Source: Trinickia terrae (GTDB lineage: Bacteria > Pseudomonadota > Gammaproteobacteria > Burkholderiales > Burkholderiaceae). Taken from it: DNA of 64,000 bases. The position numbers and the translations under genes were made by a program. A model generated the notes under the pieces. It was not told the origin of the DNA and made no database searches. It was given only the letters and a program-made list of their open reading frames with translations. Where the stretch lies: the NCBI RefSeq assembly GCF_005144415.1, contig NZ_SWJE01000002.1, positions 323,723 to 387,722 on the forward strand, given 5' to 3'. Each line of letters opens with the position of its first letter. Position 1 is the stretch's first letter. Positions 25,806-35,203 of the stretch are shown here, piece by piece.

Positions 25806-25973
25806 GACACGTGCGGCGAGATCGGCGCCGCTCAGCGCGCTGATTCGCCCCCGTTCAATCCGTCCCCCTGTGCCCACCCACGAGATCTTCTCGCTATACG
25901 CACGGCACATCGCGCGGATCCAGCCGACCACATAGGCAGATCCCATGCAGACGGCTCTCAGTCTCACTCGTTG

Positions 25974-27923
25974 TTACATCTGACCCGCGTCCTCGAACGC
26001 GGGCTCATAGAGCGTGATAGGTTCCCCGCTTTCGTCGCGCACGATGAGATGCTGAACACCCGGCCCGTCGCCGAGTGCAATGTCACATGGCCGGACCCCG
26101 TCCGGAAAACGCGGATCCGCGATTTTTGCAACATGGCAGCGGCCAACAAGCGCCCCGCCATCGCTTTCGACGATGATGTCCTGATCTTGCGGCGTGATCT
26201 TGATCCCGAACAGGAAGCGACCAGCGCGAGGCGAAGCGGGAACGGAAACAGTCTTGGCAGCCACATAGAGATCGCCCGACTTCGAATCCCGTCCAATCCC
26301 CTGCACGTCCTTGATCGGCACGCTATGCACGACTCTTGCCTGCTCCGGGTCCTTGACGAACACCCGGAACGCCGGCGCGCCGACAAGGTCGATCGTGTAA
26401 AGCGATCCGGCGAGCCGCAGCTTCAGGGCTTTCTGGACGCTTGCCGGAAACAGACCATGCAGCATGAAGACATTCGCGTCATACATTTTGATCAGGTACA
26501 TCTCCGCTTTGTATTGCGGAGGAGCGCCTGCGATCCCGAGTTGCTCGAAGAACTGGCGGGCCTCGGGCAAATCGGCCTTCACAGCACGACTGGCCACCCA
26601 GATCGACTTGGTGTTAAGTCCCGAATAGTCCGCGACATATCCGTTGAACATATACGCCGGATATCCATGCCCGGTCCAGAGCACTGGATGATCTTTCGGC
26701 GCAACGGCATTCGCCAGAACTCCAGACTCTCGACGCTCGGACTCGTACACGATCTGCCAATACCTTGAGTTGATCGGTGCATCGTGATTCATCGGCAGGC
26801 GATACATCAGGATGCCGGCTGCAAGGCAGATCGAAACCGCGGAAAAAGCGAACCGCAGCAGGTTTCGCGGAATACTGAAAGCATCGAAAATGCTAAGCCC
26901 CGCCGCCAGAAGCATCAGTAATTCCGGAAGGGGGTAATACCAGGGCATTTTTTCGCCCGGGTTGTACACAAAATAAAGAAAGAGCGTGCCAATCGCGGCA
27001 GCGGCCATCACAAGCGACGGCAAAAATAGCTTGCGCCGCAAGAACGCAATGACCGGCGTTGCCAGCATCGCGACTCCCATGAGCGCGACACTGATTCGCT
27101 GCTCGCGACTTGCAACCATCGGCTCGAAGAATGGAAACCACGACGTACGCGGTGCCTTCTGGCGGAAATAAAACTTCGACAGGAAGCTTTCGGGCAACGG
27201 GGATCCGAAAACCGCCGTACTAAATGCGATCCACGCAAGAAGCGGGACAATGAAAAAGAAAAACAGCAACCTTATCTGGCTTTTGACTTGGCCTTCGAGA
27301 AAGGCACGAAGCAGCTGCAAGAAAAGCAATCCAGCGACGAGCGACAAGGTGTCGAGCTTCGATACGATCGCCAAGACACCGCAAATGTAAAACGGCACCG
27401 ACTTCTTTTCGAAGAAATACAGGAAGCAGGCGAAGACGAGCCACAAATTCACCGACACTTCAAGGCCGAGATACAGCGTCCCCGGCAAATATGACGAGCT
27501 AAAATAAACTACAAGAACGCCGATGATGGAAAGAACGACAGATTGCGACGCGTGGTAAGCGATGCGGAGCAAGCAGTAAAACATGCCGATCGCCCCGAAG
27601 AGCGATATGATCATGATCGAAGGTTGAGGGTCCAGCCCGATCCAACACAAGATTCCCGCAGCAAGCCCATAGATGAAGCCGCTCACGCCGTATACGGGAC
27701 CGTCTCCGACATTATATGAAAAAAAATGCCCCGCCTGAAAATTTCTCAAATAGCGCATCACGATCGCGCTATCATCGATCGTCGGGATGGTAAATGGATT
27801 GACCAGAGAAAGCAGGTAAAGCGAAAGAAAGACGGAAACAACCAGAAAAACAACATTCCTATTATTTTTCAAGCACCCCGTATATCCCTCAACAGAATTA
27901 CGGACACCAAGAAGTATGGCCAT
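25974..27923 (-). CDS. GT-C membrane glycosyltransferase, possible arabinofuranosyltransferase (AftB-like)
   Basis: The 649-residue protein has about 11 helices in its first two thirds and a soluble, probably periplasmic, C-terminal domain. TIDDSAIVMRYLRNFQAG in the first large loop is the Asp-Asp metal/lipid-phosphate site of GT-C enzymes. The following SYNVGDGPVYGVSGFIYG fits the AftB/TfpW-type group that uses polyprenyl-phosphoryl arabinofuranose. It converges on dprE2 with 168 bp between. Translation is taken from ATG 27923; the frame is open to 28010. Base composition is AT-rich compared with neighbours, a sign of transfer. Sugar and acceptor remain inferred. Confidence 0.75.
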   Translation of the reverse strand: MAILLGVRNSVEGYTGCLKNNRNVVFLVVSVFLSLYLLSLVNPFTIPTIDDSAIVMRYLRNFQAGHFFSYNVGDGPVYGVSGFIYGLAAGILCWIGLDPQPSIMIISLFGAIGMFYCLLRIAYHASQSVVLSIIGVLVVYFSSSYLPGTLYLGLEVSVNLWLVFACFLYFFEKKSVPFYICGVLAIVSKLDTLSLVAGLLFLQLLRAFLEGQVKSQIRLLFFFFIVPLLAWIAFSTAVFGSPLPESFLSKFYFRQKAPRTSWFPFFEPMVASREQRISVALMGVAMLATPVIAFLRRKLFLPSLVMAAAAIGTLFLYFVYNPGEKMPWYYPLPELLMLLAAGLSIFDAFSIPRNLLRFAFSAVSICLAAGILMYRLPMNHDAPINSRYWQIVYESERRESGVLANAVAPKDHPVLWTGHGYPAYMFNGYVADYSGLNTKSIWVASRAVKADLPEARQFFEQLGIAGAPPQYKAEMYLIKMYDANVFMLHGLFPASVQKALKLRLAGSLYTIDLVGAPAFRVFVKDPEQARVVHSVPIKDVQGIGRDSKSGDLYVAAKTVSVPASPRAGRFLFGIKITPQDQDIIVESDGGALVGRCHVAKIADPRFPDGVRPCDIALGDGPGVQHLIVRDESGEPITLYEPAFEDAGQM

Positions 27924-28282
27924 ATAAAATCTAGCGAATGATGAATACGTTAGGTAATACAGAACTTGTCGAACCCGTAGGAAGCAGCGAGGCGGGCCAC
28001 CCTCTTTCACCCCAGACGCCCTTGGGACGTCGGCACACTAGCCGCATCGATGCTGGTCTGCCGCCATTCTATCCGGCCAAGTCCCGCGACCCGCCGAGCA
28101 TTCCTGACGTAATCTTTCCTTCACGTCTACCGCCTGCAGGTCACGTCGACGCATCGCGCACTTGCCAAAGCCCGGTTACTAGGCTGGGCCGCCCCACAGA
28201 ATACCTGGGTGCAACCCGCTTATAGGGGCGGGCTAACGCTGCGCGGCCTGCCTTTCGCTCCAACCCCGAACCCGTAAGAGTC

Positions 28283-28735
28283 TCATTGCTCTGACTTGGC
28301 GCCCCCAAACACGAATTTACGGTCGAGCATATATTTCGAAACATACCCGATCGCCAAGCCAATAACAGCGCCCAAAAATCGCGCCTCTTTTGTGTGAAAA
28401 ATCTGATCAAAGCCGAATTCAAAAGACCAGAAGATCGCAGTAGTAACAAGGCCCATTGCCGCATAGGCAATGAACGTTTGCACATCGTGAGCGGCACTTC
28501 TCGGCTTAAAGGAGAAAATATATTTTTTATCCAGCACATATTTTGCAGCCAGACCGGCAATAGTTCCTACCGCGACCGATGCAAAAATAGAAAAGGCGCC
28601 GGAATATAGGCGAAGCGATATGTCTTGCGCGGCAATATTGACCACCGTTGCTATCGCCGCGAGAGCCGCATAGGTGATCGCGAGCTTTGACACCCCGTTT
28701 AGCTGCGGATTCTTCCGTTGCGTGAGAATTGGCAC
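28283..28735 (-). CDS. GtrA family membrane protein
   Basis: The 150-residue protein has four predicted helices and two GtrA repeats: VGTIAGLAAKYVLDKKYIFS near residue 55 and VIGLAIGYVSKYMLDRKFVF near the C-terminus. It differs strongly from the GtrA at 21638, so it is not a recent duplicate. It lies upstream of the GT-C gene on the same strand, 360 bp away, and could provide lipid-linked sugar flipping for it or for the GtrB-type enzyme at 35.2 kb. The region is AT-rich compared with the host average. Confidence 0.87.
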   Translation of the reverse strand: MPILTQRKNPQLNGVSKLAITYAALAAIATVVNIAAQDISLRLYSGAFSIFASVAVGTIAGLAAKYVLDKKYIFSFKPRSAAHDVQTFIAYAAMGLVTTAIFWSFEFGFDQIFHTKEARFLGAVIGLAIGYVSKYMLDRKFVFGGAKSEQ

Positions 28736-29191
28736 TGCGCGAAATTTCCTTCTATGTTGACAAATATGGCCCCGATTTTCCGACTCATAAAATCAGGAGC
28801 CGACCGAGGTGTAGCCAGAAGCCCGCCGACGGACGCGACTCGAAGTTGACGCACCCGCCATACTAACCCATCTCTTCCGCCCGCTGGCTCTCAAAGACGG
28901 TGGATGCGTTGCATCCGACCTTCACCGCCCCCAGAACCCGCTCGATCGCAGCCGTTACCCCCGCACATCTGCGCAAGACCGGGGCCTACCTCCCACGTTT
29001 GCCGGATCGCCACGGCGAACAACGAAAGAAAGTGAAGGCAAGATCAGCGCCCGTGTCCGCCCCCCCCCCTCGTCTTCGACTGTCCGATTCATGTACCATA
29101 CGCCACACGACAGACTTGCGAACATGGAAGAGGAAGGCGTTCTTCGCGCGAACGGAGGTGGCCGTCAACATCCCCACCAAGGCAATTGCAT
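28736..29191. other. Non-coding spacer before the gtrA remnant
   Basis: No gene is supported. A run of ten C residues lies at 29060-29069. From about 29075 the sequence resembles the leader of the intact gtrA at 21.5 kb. Confidence 0.55.
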
Positions 29192-29440
29192 ATGACTCTT
29201 TTTCTCGACGGCTTTTTTCTCGGAAATCATCGCACCCGGAGCAATCGGTACAATCAGCTTCGTCGTCAACAGAATCGTTCTTTATCTGCTGAATGCGCAT
29301 TTCAACCGGTCCGGTGGACGAGCCGGTTCCTTCGGCGCCTCGAGATTCGCGATTCAGCTGATAAATTGCGCATAAATACTTGAAAATAAGCGCTCATCGC
29401 TCGATGTCGAATGCGAGACAGGCATATGAGCCAGCATCAG
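29192..29440 (+). pseudogene. Decayed gtrA copy
   Basis: An ATG at 29192 is followed by sequence that, after a one-base frameshift directly behind the start, reads FFSTAFFSEIIAPGAIGTIS then FVVNRIVLYLLNAHF. This matches FFSIALFREIITFGIVGVIG then FVVDTTVLYLLKAHF of the gtrA gene at 21638. Nucleotide similarity runs on past the TAA at 29373 (GCTGATAAA, AAGCGCTCxTCGCTCGA) to about 29440. Frameshift, stop and loss of the second half make it non-functional. Confidence 0.85.
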
Positions 29441-29512
29441 ATTTCTCCGCGACAGCGGAGTGCATCGTATTGATTTAAATTCCGACCACCCAAGAAAATA
29501 CCTCTGTTCAGT

Positions 29513-31411
29513 ATGAAGAAATACACCGATATTGCCATCAGGCTTATTGGCCTCATCCGGCGCGATGGCGTATATCCACTGCTGAAGAAAAGCGCGGGCA
29601 TCTTCAGACGGGAAGGGTTGGCCGGACTGAGATGGCGCGCTGGGAATCTCCTGCCCCCCAGCTACGGCTATTCCGAGTGGATAGAGCAATACGACCGCCT
29701 AGACGAGGAAACGATCAACCAGCTGAGGGCCGATATCGCGACCATGGCTGCGTTGCCGCGCATCGCCGTGGTCATGCCGACCTACAATGCCGATCCGATA
29801 TGGCTGGCCGAAGCCATCGACTCCGTCCGGAATCAAATCTATCCGCACTGGGAGCTCTGCATTGCGGACGACGCCTCCACGAGCAAGGAGATTCGCCCGC
29901 TACTCGAGCGATACGCGCAAGAAGACGCGCGTATCCGCGTCGTTTTCCGTAACGAGAATGGCCATATCTCGGCGGCATCGAACAGCGCACTAGCGCTGGC
30001 GACGTCTGACTGGGTTGCGCTCCTCGATCACGACGACGTCCTTGCGCAGCATGCGCTCTATTTCGTGGCGAAAGAAATCATTCGCCGCCCCGATGCCCGC
30101 CTGTTCTATTCCGACGAAGACAAGATCGATTCGAAAGGAAAGCGCCAAGCACCCTATTTCAAATGCGAGATGAACATCGATTTGTTCTATTCGCAAAACA
30201 TGATCTCCCATCTCGGCGTCTACCAGAAGCGCCTGCTCGATGAAATCGGCGGGTTCCGCGTCGGTTTCGAAGGGTCGCAGGATTATGACCTCGCCCTGCG
30301 CTGCCTGGAGCGTATCGGAACGGAAGCGATCGTCCACATCCCCCGTGTTCTCTATCACTGGCGGGTGCATGCAGCCAGCACCTCGGCGTCGGGGGAAGCC
30401 AAGCCCTATGCGTTGCTGGCCGGCGAACGGGCGCTGAACGAGCATTTTGCGCGGCAGGGAATCGACGGCAGCGCGGAAGCCGTGCCACGCGGATATCGCG
30501 CCCGCTACCGCCTTCCCGAACAGCGGCCGCTCGTCAGCCTGATCATCCCTACGCGCAATGGCGTCAAACTGCTAAGGCAGTGTATCGACAGCATTTTGAA
30601 AAAGACGGCTTATTCGCCGTATGAAATCATCGTCATCGATAATGGGTCTGACGAAAAGGCTACGCTCGATTATCTGCGCAGTCTAAGCAACACTGAAAAC
30701 ATCAGGGTGATACGTGACGACCGCCCGTTCAATTACTCGGCGCTCAACAATATGGCGATTTCGAGTGCGAACGGAGAAATCGTCGGCCTGATCAACAACG
30801 ACATCGAGGTAATTACCGAAACGTGGCTCGACGAAATGGTGTCGTTGGCCATCCAGCCGGGCGTGGGCGCGGTCGGGGCGAAACTGCTATACCCGGATGA
30901 AAGAATCCAGCACGCCGGAGTCGTCACCGGCCTCGGCGGCGTGGCAAACCACGCACACAAGTTCCTCCCCCGGAACAGCTACGGCTATTTTTGCCGCAGC
31001 GCCATCATCAGCTCTTTCTCGGCCGTGACCGCCGCTTGCCTGATCGTGCGCAAGGCGATCTACCAGCAAGTGGGCGGATTGAACGAAATCGACTTGGCAG
31101 TCGCATTCAACGATGTCGACTTCTGCCTTCGCGTCAGAGATGCCGGTTATCGCAACGTATGGACGCCATACGCGGAACTGTTCCATCACGAGTCTGCAAC
31201 ACGCGGCAGCGAAGACAATCCGGAAAAAGTGGCGCGCTTCAATCGCGAGGTCTCCTACATGCAGTCGCACTGGGGAGACTCCCTGAACAATGATCCCGCC
31301 TACAGTCCGAATCTGACCCTGGACCATGAAGGCTTCAAATTGGCATGGCCCCCTCGGGTAGAGCCTCTATTGGGCCACGCCGCGCCACACGAGAATAAGG
31401 AAGCGGCATGA
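29513..31411 (+). CDS. Two-domain glycosyltransferase family 2
   Basis: The 632-residue protein has two GT-A domains. The first (about 80-290) shows VVMPTYNADPIWLAEAIDSV, ALLDHDD and FEGSQDYDLALRCLER. The second (about 335-600) shows SLIIPTRNGVKLLRQCIDSI, LINNDIEVIT and VAFNDVDFCLRVRDAGYRNV. Such tandem enzymes usually add two sugars or extend a polymer. The ATG at 29513 lacks a clear ribosome site. Its TGA overlaps the ATG of the next epimerase gene (ATGA at 31408). Linkage and donors cannot be predicted. Confidence 0.9.
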   Translation: MKKYTDIAIRLIGLIRRDGVYPLLKKSAGIFRREGLAGLRWRAGNLLPPSYGYSEWIEQYDRLDEETINQLRADIATMAALPRIAVVMPTYNADPIWLAEAIDSVRNQIYPHWELCIADDASTSKEIRPLLERYAQEDARIRVVFRNENGHISAASNSALALATSDWVALLDHDDVLAQHALYFVAKEIIRRPDARLFYSDEDKIDSKGKRQAPYFKCEMNIDLFYSQNMISHLGVYQKRLLDEIGGFRVGFEGSQDYDLALRCLERIGTEAIVHIPRVLYHWRVHAASTSASGEAKPYALLAGERALNEHFARQGIDGSAEAVPRGYRARYRLPEQRPLVSLIIPTRNGVKLLRQCIDSILKKTAYSPYEIIVIDNGSDEKATLDYLRSLSNTENIRVIRDDRPFNYSALNNMAISSANGEIVGLINNDIEVITETWLDEMVSLAIQPGVGAVGAKLLYPDERIQHAGVVTGLGGVANHAHKFLPRNSYGYFCRSAIISSFSAVTAACLIVRKAIYQQVGGLNEIDLAVAFNDVDFCLRVRDAGYRNVWTPYAELFHHESATRGSEDNPEKVARFNREVSYMQSHWGDSLNNDPAYSPNLTLDHEGFKLAWPPRVEPLLGHAAPHENKEAA

Positions 31412-32346
31412 GAATCACTGTCTTCGGTGGTGGCGGTTTCATCGGATCGACGATCGTCGATCGCCTGCTGCGAGATGGCCACGAGATTTGCGTTTTCGAG
31501 CGCCCGCGCGTCGCGCCTTATCGTGAATTCGACAGCGGCGAAAGCGTGCGCTGGCTGACCGGCGATCTCACCAGCGTGCACGACGTCACGGACGCTATCG
31601 ACGGCGCCGACATCGTCATCCATCTGGTCTCGACGACCCTGCCGAAGAGCTCGAATGACGACCCCATCTATGACGTGCAGAGCAACCTCGTCGCCACGCT
31701 GCAGTTGCTCAATGCCATGGTGGCCAAACGCGTCGGCAAGATCGTATTCATTTCGTCAGGGGGGACGGTGTATGGCGATCCTGTCTATCTGCCGATCGAC
31801 GAGAAGCATCCGACGAACCCCAAGGTTTCGTACGGAATATCGAAACTGGCGATCGAAAAATATCTGCTGCTCTACCAGCATCAATACGGAATCAAGGCAA
31901 ACATCCTGCGCGTAGCCAATCCTTATGGAGAACGGCAGCGCGTAGAGACCGCACAAGGTGCGATCACCGTTTTTCTCGACAAAGCGCTCAGAGGGCAAGC
32001 GATCGAGATCTGGGGAGACGGCACGGTCACTCGCGATTATCTCTATATCGCGGATGTGGCGGAGGCATTTGCCCGCGCCGTTCAATACGATGGCGGCGAG
32101 TCCGTCTTCAATATCAGCTCTGGGCATGGCACGAGCTTGAACGACATCATTGGCATGATGGAAGCCGTTCTCGGACGCGCAATTGAGCGGACATACCGCC
32201 CAGGCCGCCCTTTCGACGTCCCAGTCAGCGTGCTCGATAACGCGCTGGCTCAGAAGGAACTGGGTTGGAAACCCGAGATCGCACTGGACGCCGGAATGAG
32301 AAAAACGGCGTTGTGGCTACGCGATCAGATTCATGAAAAACGGTAA
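31408..32346 (+). CDS. NAD-dependent sugar epimerase/dehydratase
   Basis: The 312-residue extended SDR begins MRITVFGGGGFIGSTIVDRL. It has SSGGTVYGDPVYLPIDEKHP with the catalytic Ser and VSYGISKLAIEKYLL with the Tyr-xxx-Lys pair, then LRVANPYGERQ and DGTVTRDYLYIADVA. It resembles UDP-glucose 4-epimerase-like proteins of O-antigen loci. It is translationally coupled to the two-domain GT2, so it probably makes that enzyme's donor. The exact sugar is unknown. Confidence 0.87.
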   Translation: MRITVFGGGGFIGSTIVDRLLRDGHEICVFERPRVAPYREFDSGESVRWLTGDLTSVHDVTDAIDGADIVIHLVSTTLPKSSNDDPIYDVQSNLVATLQLLNAMVAKRVGKIVFISSGGTVYGDPVYLPIDEKHPTNPKVSYGISKLAIEKYLLLYQHQYGIKANILRVANPYGERQRVETAQGAITVFLDKALRGQAIEIWGDGTVTRDYLYIADVAEAFARAVQYDGGESVFNISSGHGTSLNDIIGMMEAVLGRAIERTYRPGRPFDVPVSVLDNALAQKELGWKPEIALDAGMRKTALWLRDQIHEKR

Positions 32347-32536
32347 ATGTCTGATCGGAACGGATGTAGCGCACCGGAAAATTCGATCTGCCTCACGCAT
32401 ATCCCTCACAGCCCGGAAGAGAACGCGCGCGACTGAGAACGGATAGAGACGTCTTGCCGCGCCTCGGTATCAATAAGATATTGAATGGCCCGATCCGAAT
32501 TGTCGGGCAGTTTCTGGTTCATTCGGGGAAATCCTT

Positions 32537-35203
32537 TTGTCGACGAATATTTGGCGTATCCAGAGAACGGATGCTACACCGCTGCTGCTGATTTTCCTGT
32601 TGCCCGTCATCGCGGCGCTGCCCGCACTGATTGGACTCTACGATGCGAACCCCATGCTGTATGTCGGCGCGCTAGCGCAGCGTTTTACGCATGGCGCTAC
32701 CGGCATCCCATACATCGACCCGAATAACGGCTTCACCACGCAGGCTCTCGGCTATCGCGCCGCGCTGAACTGGCTTAACGGAACCGTGCCCTGGTGGAAC
32801 TATTTCTCGGGAGTCGGTTTGCCGCTCGCTGCTGAATATCAGCCGGCCGCATTCTTTCCTCCGACATTGATGTTGCTGTTGCCCAATGGCATGCTGCTGC
32901 AGCACATCCTGTTGCAAATCCTGGCGGGCTGGGGCACCTACGGCCTGTTGCGGCAATTGGGGCTGGGCCGACTGGCTGCTGTGACAGGCGGCATACTGTT
33001 CGCTTTCAATGGCGCTCTGGCTTGGTTCGATCATGCCTCGGCGCTGCCCGTCCCTTTCCTGCCGTGGATGCTGTGGGGTGTCGAGCGCGCGTTCGCCAAG
33101 GCTGTGCTAGGCGCGCGCGGCGGATGGCGATTGTTCGCCGTAGCGCTGTGGATGGGCCTCGTCGCAGGCTTTCCAGAAACCGCGTATCTCAACGGCCTGC
33201 TTGCCCTGGCTTGGTCCCTGCTGCGTTTGTGGCAGGCCGGCGGTCACAGGCTAGCGTTTCTCTCGCGTCTGACCCTCGGGGGCGTCGTCGGTCTCGCCTT
33301 GTCCGCGCCGCAAATCCTCGCCTTTTTCGAGTTCTTGCCTCACGCGTGGCTTGGCGCGCATGACGGCGCATTCGCCCATGCTGCGCTGAATCCGGCCGCC
33401 CTATTGCCCAGTCTGTTCTTTCCGTATTTTTATGGCCCGATTTTCGCCTATTCGAGAGAATGGGATCCGCTGGGGCCTATTTGGGGGTCGATAGGAGGCT
33501 ATATCAGCCTGATCGTTGTCATCGCCGGGCTGTATGGCGCCATGTTGCGACGTACAGCACTCACCTGGCTGCTCCTGATCTGGCTGCTCACCGTGCTTGC
33601 CAAGTCGTTCGGCATACCGCAGGTAACCGCGTTGTGGAACCTGATTCCGGGCGTAGCGCAAGCCGCCTTCTTCCGGTATGCCGTGCCCACGTGGGAGCTC
33701 GCCTTCATCATTCTGGCGGCCCAGGCCATCGATAGCCTGCGCGGGCAGGATCACGAGCAACCGCCGTATCGACGTCACATCGCGGTCCTTTCCGGGCTGC
33801 TGGTGCTCGCCGGCGTGTTCTATGCGGTGTCGCTCCGGCACCACCTCTACCCCGTTGCCCCGCTGCGCCATTGGGCGCTGGCCGCCATCTTGTGGGTCAC
33901 TCTCATGGTGAGCGCGTTCAACGTGGTTCTGTCGCGCTGCCGGCCGACCCGGGCGGCCACGGCGATCGCGGCGATCCTGGTTTTCGACAGCGCACTCATG
34001 TTCTTCATTCCTACATTGAGCAACCCCCGCTCAGGTGATGTGGACATGAAGGCGATAAGTTTCCTGCAGGAAAACCTCGGACTGCAGCGCTTCTATTCGC
34101 TGGGCCCGGTGCAACCGAACTACGGGGCCTACTTCGGCATCGCGGCGATCAACCATAACTACCTGCCTGTCAACAAGCGATGGGTCGATTGGGTCCCTGC
34201 GCATCTCGACGCCTATGCCGATCCGATCTCATTCACCGGCAACTATCGAGCAGCCGGATCGACCGTACCGACGCCGAGTCAGGAGCTGATCCGGAATCTC
34301 TCTAACTACGAATGGATCGGCGTGAAATATGTCGTCGCACCGACCGGTGTCAATCCGTTCCTCTCGGCCCTCACGAGCAAGACGGACGCGACATCGGTTT
34401 CCCCGCTGCAGATGTCGCCGGGCAACAGCGCGGCCGGGACGTTGCCCGCAGGCCTGACCGACAAGGCCGTCGTGATCGATCGGGTCGGAGTTTCCATCGG
34501 CAATTACAACAACACGTCAGACGGCATCCTGACAGCGGAAGTCTGCGTCGACTCTGCGTGCGCGAGCGGACAGCGCGATTTGAAGGAGTCCATCGACAAT
34601 GCAACGTTCGTGATCCCTCTGAACCGCGATCTGCGGATAGACCCCGTCTCGATCGTCAGCTATCGTTTTACGCGTAACGGCGGCAGCAAGCCGCTCGCAC
34701 TGTGGAAGGCCGCCACGCGCGAGCCAGCCCAGGAGCAGCGACTCGAGGGGCCGACGGGCCCACAGAACGGCTACGGATTACAGATTCGCCTGCAAATACG
34801 GGACGACAAAGCGCCGGCGGCGAAACAAGTGTACGCGGACCGGATCATGACCGTGTACGAACTCAACCAGCCGAGTCCGTATTTCGAGGATCTCCAGCGA
34901 TCGTGCCGCGTGACAGCACACGATCGGGAGCACGTGACGACAGAGTGCTCCGCCCCATCCACGTTGTTGCGGCGAGAGTTGTTCTTCCCCGGATGGGCGG
35001 CAAAGGTCAATGGTTCGCTCACTCCGATTACGGAACATAAAGACCTTTTCCAGGCCATCGCGCTGCCTGAAGGCAAAAGCACCATCGTCTTCCGCTACGA
35101 GCCGCCACATATGATTTGGGCGTGGATTGCCATGTTCGTCGCTTTTGGCGTGTTGATACTATCCACTATGAAAAAGATTCCGCATGAAAGGAAACGTCAA
35201 TGA
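32537..35203 (+). CDS. YfhO-like GT-C membrane protein
   Basis: The 888-residue protein has about 12 helices up to residue 480, a long soluble region and one C-terminal helix (MIWAWIAMFVAFGVLILSTM). This is the architecture of YfhO/BcpA-like GT-C proteins, which transfer lipid-phosphate-linked sugars outside the membrane in three-component (GtrA-GtrB-GT-C) systems. The start is a TTG at 32537 with GGGGA 7 bp upstream. The stop overlaps the GtrB-like gene (ATGA at 35200), tying it to that enzyme. Loop 1 has YIDPNNGFTTQALGY rather than a clear DDxxR motif. The acceptor is unknown. Confidence 0.82.
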   Translation: MSTNIWRIQRTDATPLLLIFLLPVIAALPALIGLYDANPMLYVGALAQRFTHGATGIPYIDPNNGFTTQALGYRAALNWLNGTVPWWNYFSGVGLPLAAEYQPAAFFPPTLMLLLPNGMLLQHILLQILAGWGTYGLLRQLGLGRLAAVTGGILFAFNGALAWFDHASALPVPFLPWMLWGVERAFAKAVLGARGGWRLFAVALWMGLVAGFPETAYLNGLLALAWSLLRLWQAGGHRLAFLSRLTLGGVVGLALSAPQILAFFEFLPHAWLGAHDGAFAHAALNPAALLPSLFFPYFYGPIFAYSREWDPLGPIWGSIGGYISLIVVIAGLYGAMLRRTALTWLLLIWLLTVLAKSFGIPQVTALWNLIPGVAQAAFFRYAVPTWELAFIILAAQAIDSLRGQDHEQPPYRRHIAVLSGLLVLAGVFYAVSLRHHLYPVAPLRHWALAAILWVTLMVSAFNVVLSRCRPTRAATAIAAILVFDSALMFFIPTLSNPRSGDVDMKAISFLQENLGLQRFYSLGPVQPNYGAYFGIAAINHNYLPVNKRWVDWVPAHLDAYADPISFTGNYRAAGSTVPTPSQELIRNLSNYEWIGVKYVVAPTGVNPFLSALTSKTDATSVSPLQMSPGNSAAGTLPAGLTDKAVVIDRVGVSIGNYNNTSDGILTAEVCVDSACASGQRDLKESIDNATFVIPLNRDLRIDPVSIVSYRFTRNGGSKPLALWKAATREPAQEQRLEGPTGPQNGYGLQIRLQIRDDKAPAAKQVYADRIMTVYELNQPSPYFEDLQRSCRVTAHDREHVTTECSAPSTLLRRELFFPGWAAKVNGSLTPITEHKDLFQAIALPEGKSTIVFRYEPPHMIWAWIAMFVAFGVLILSTMKKIPHERKRQ

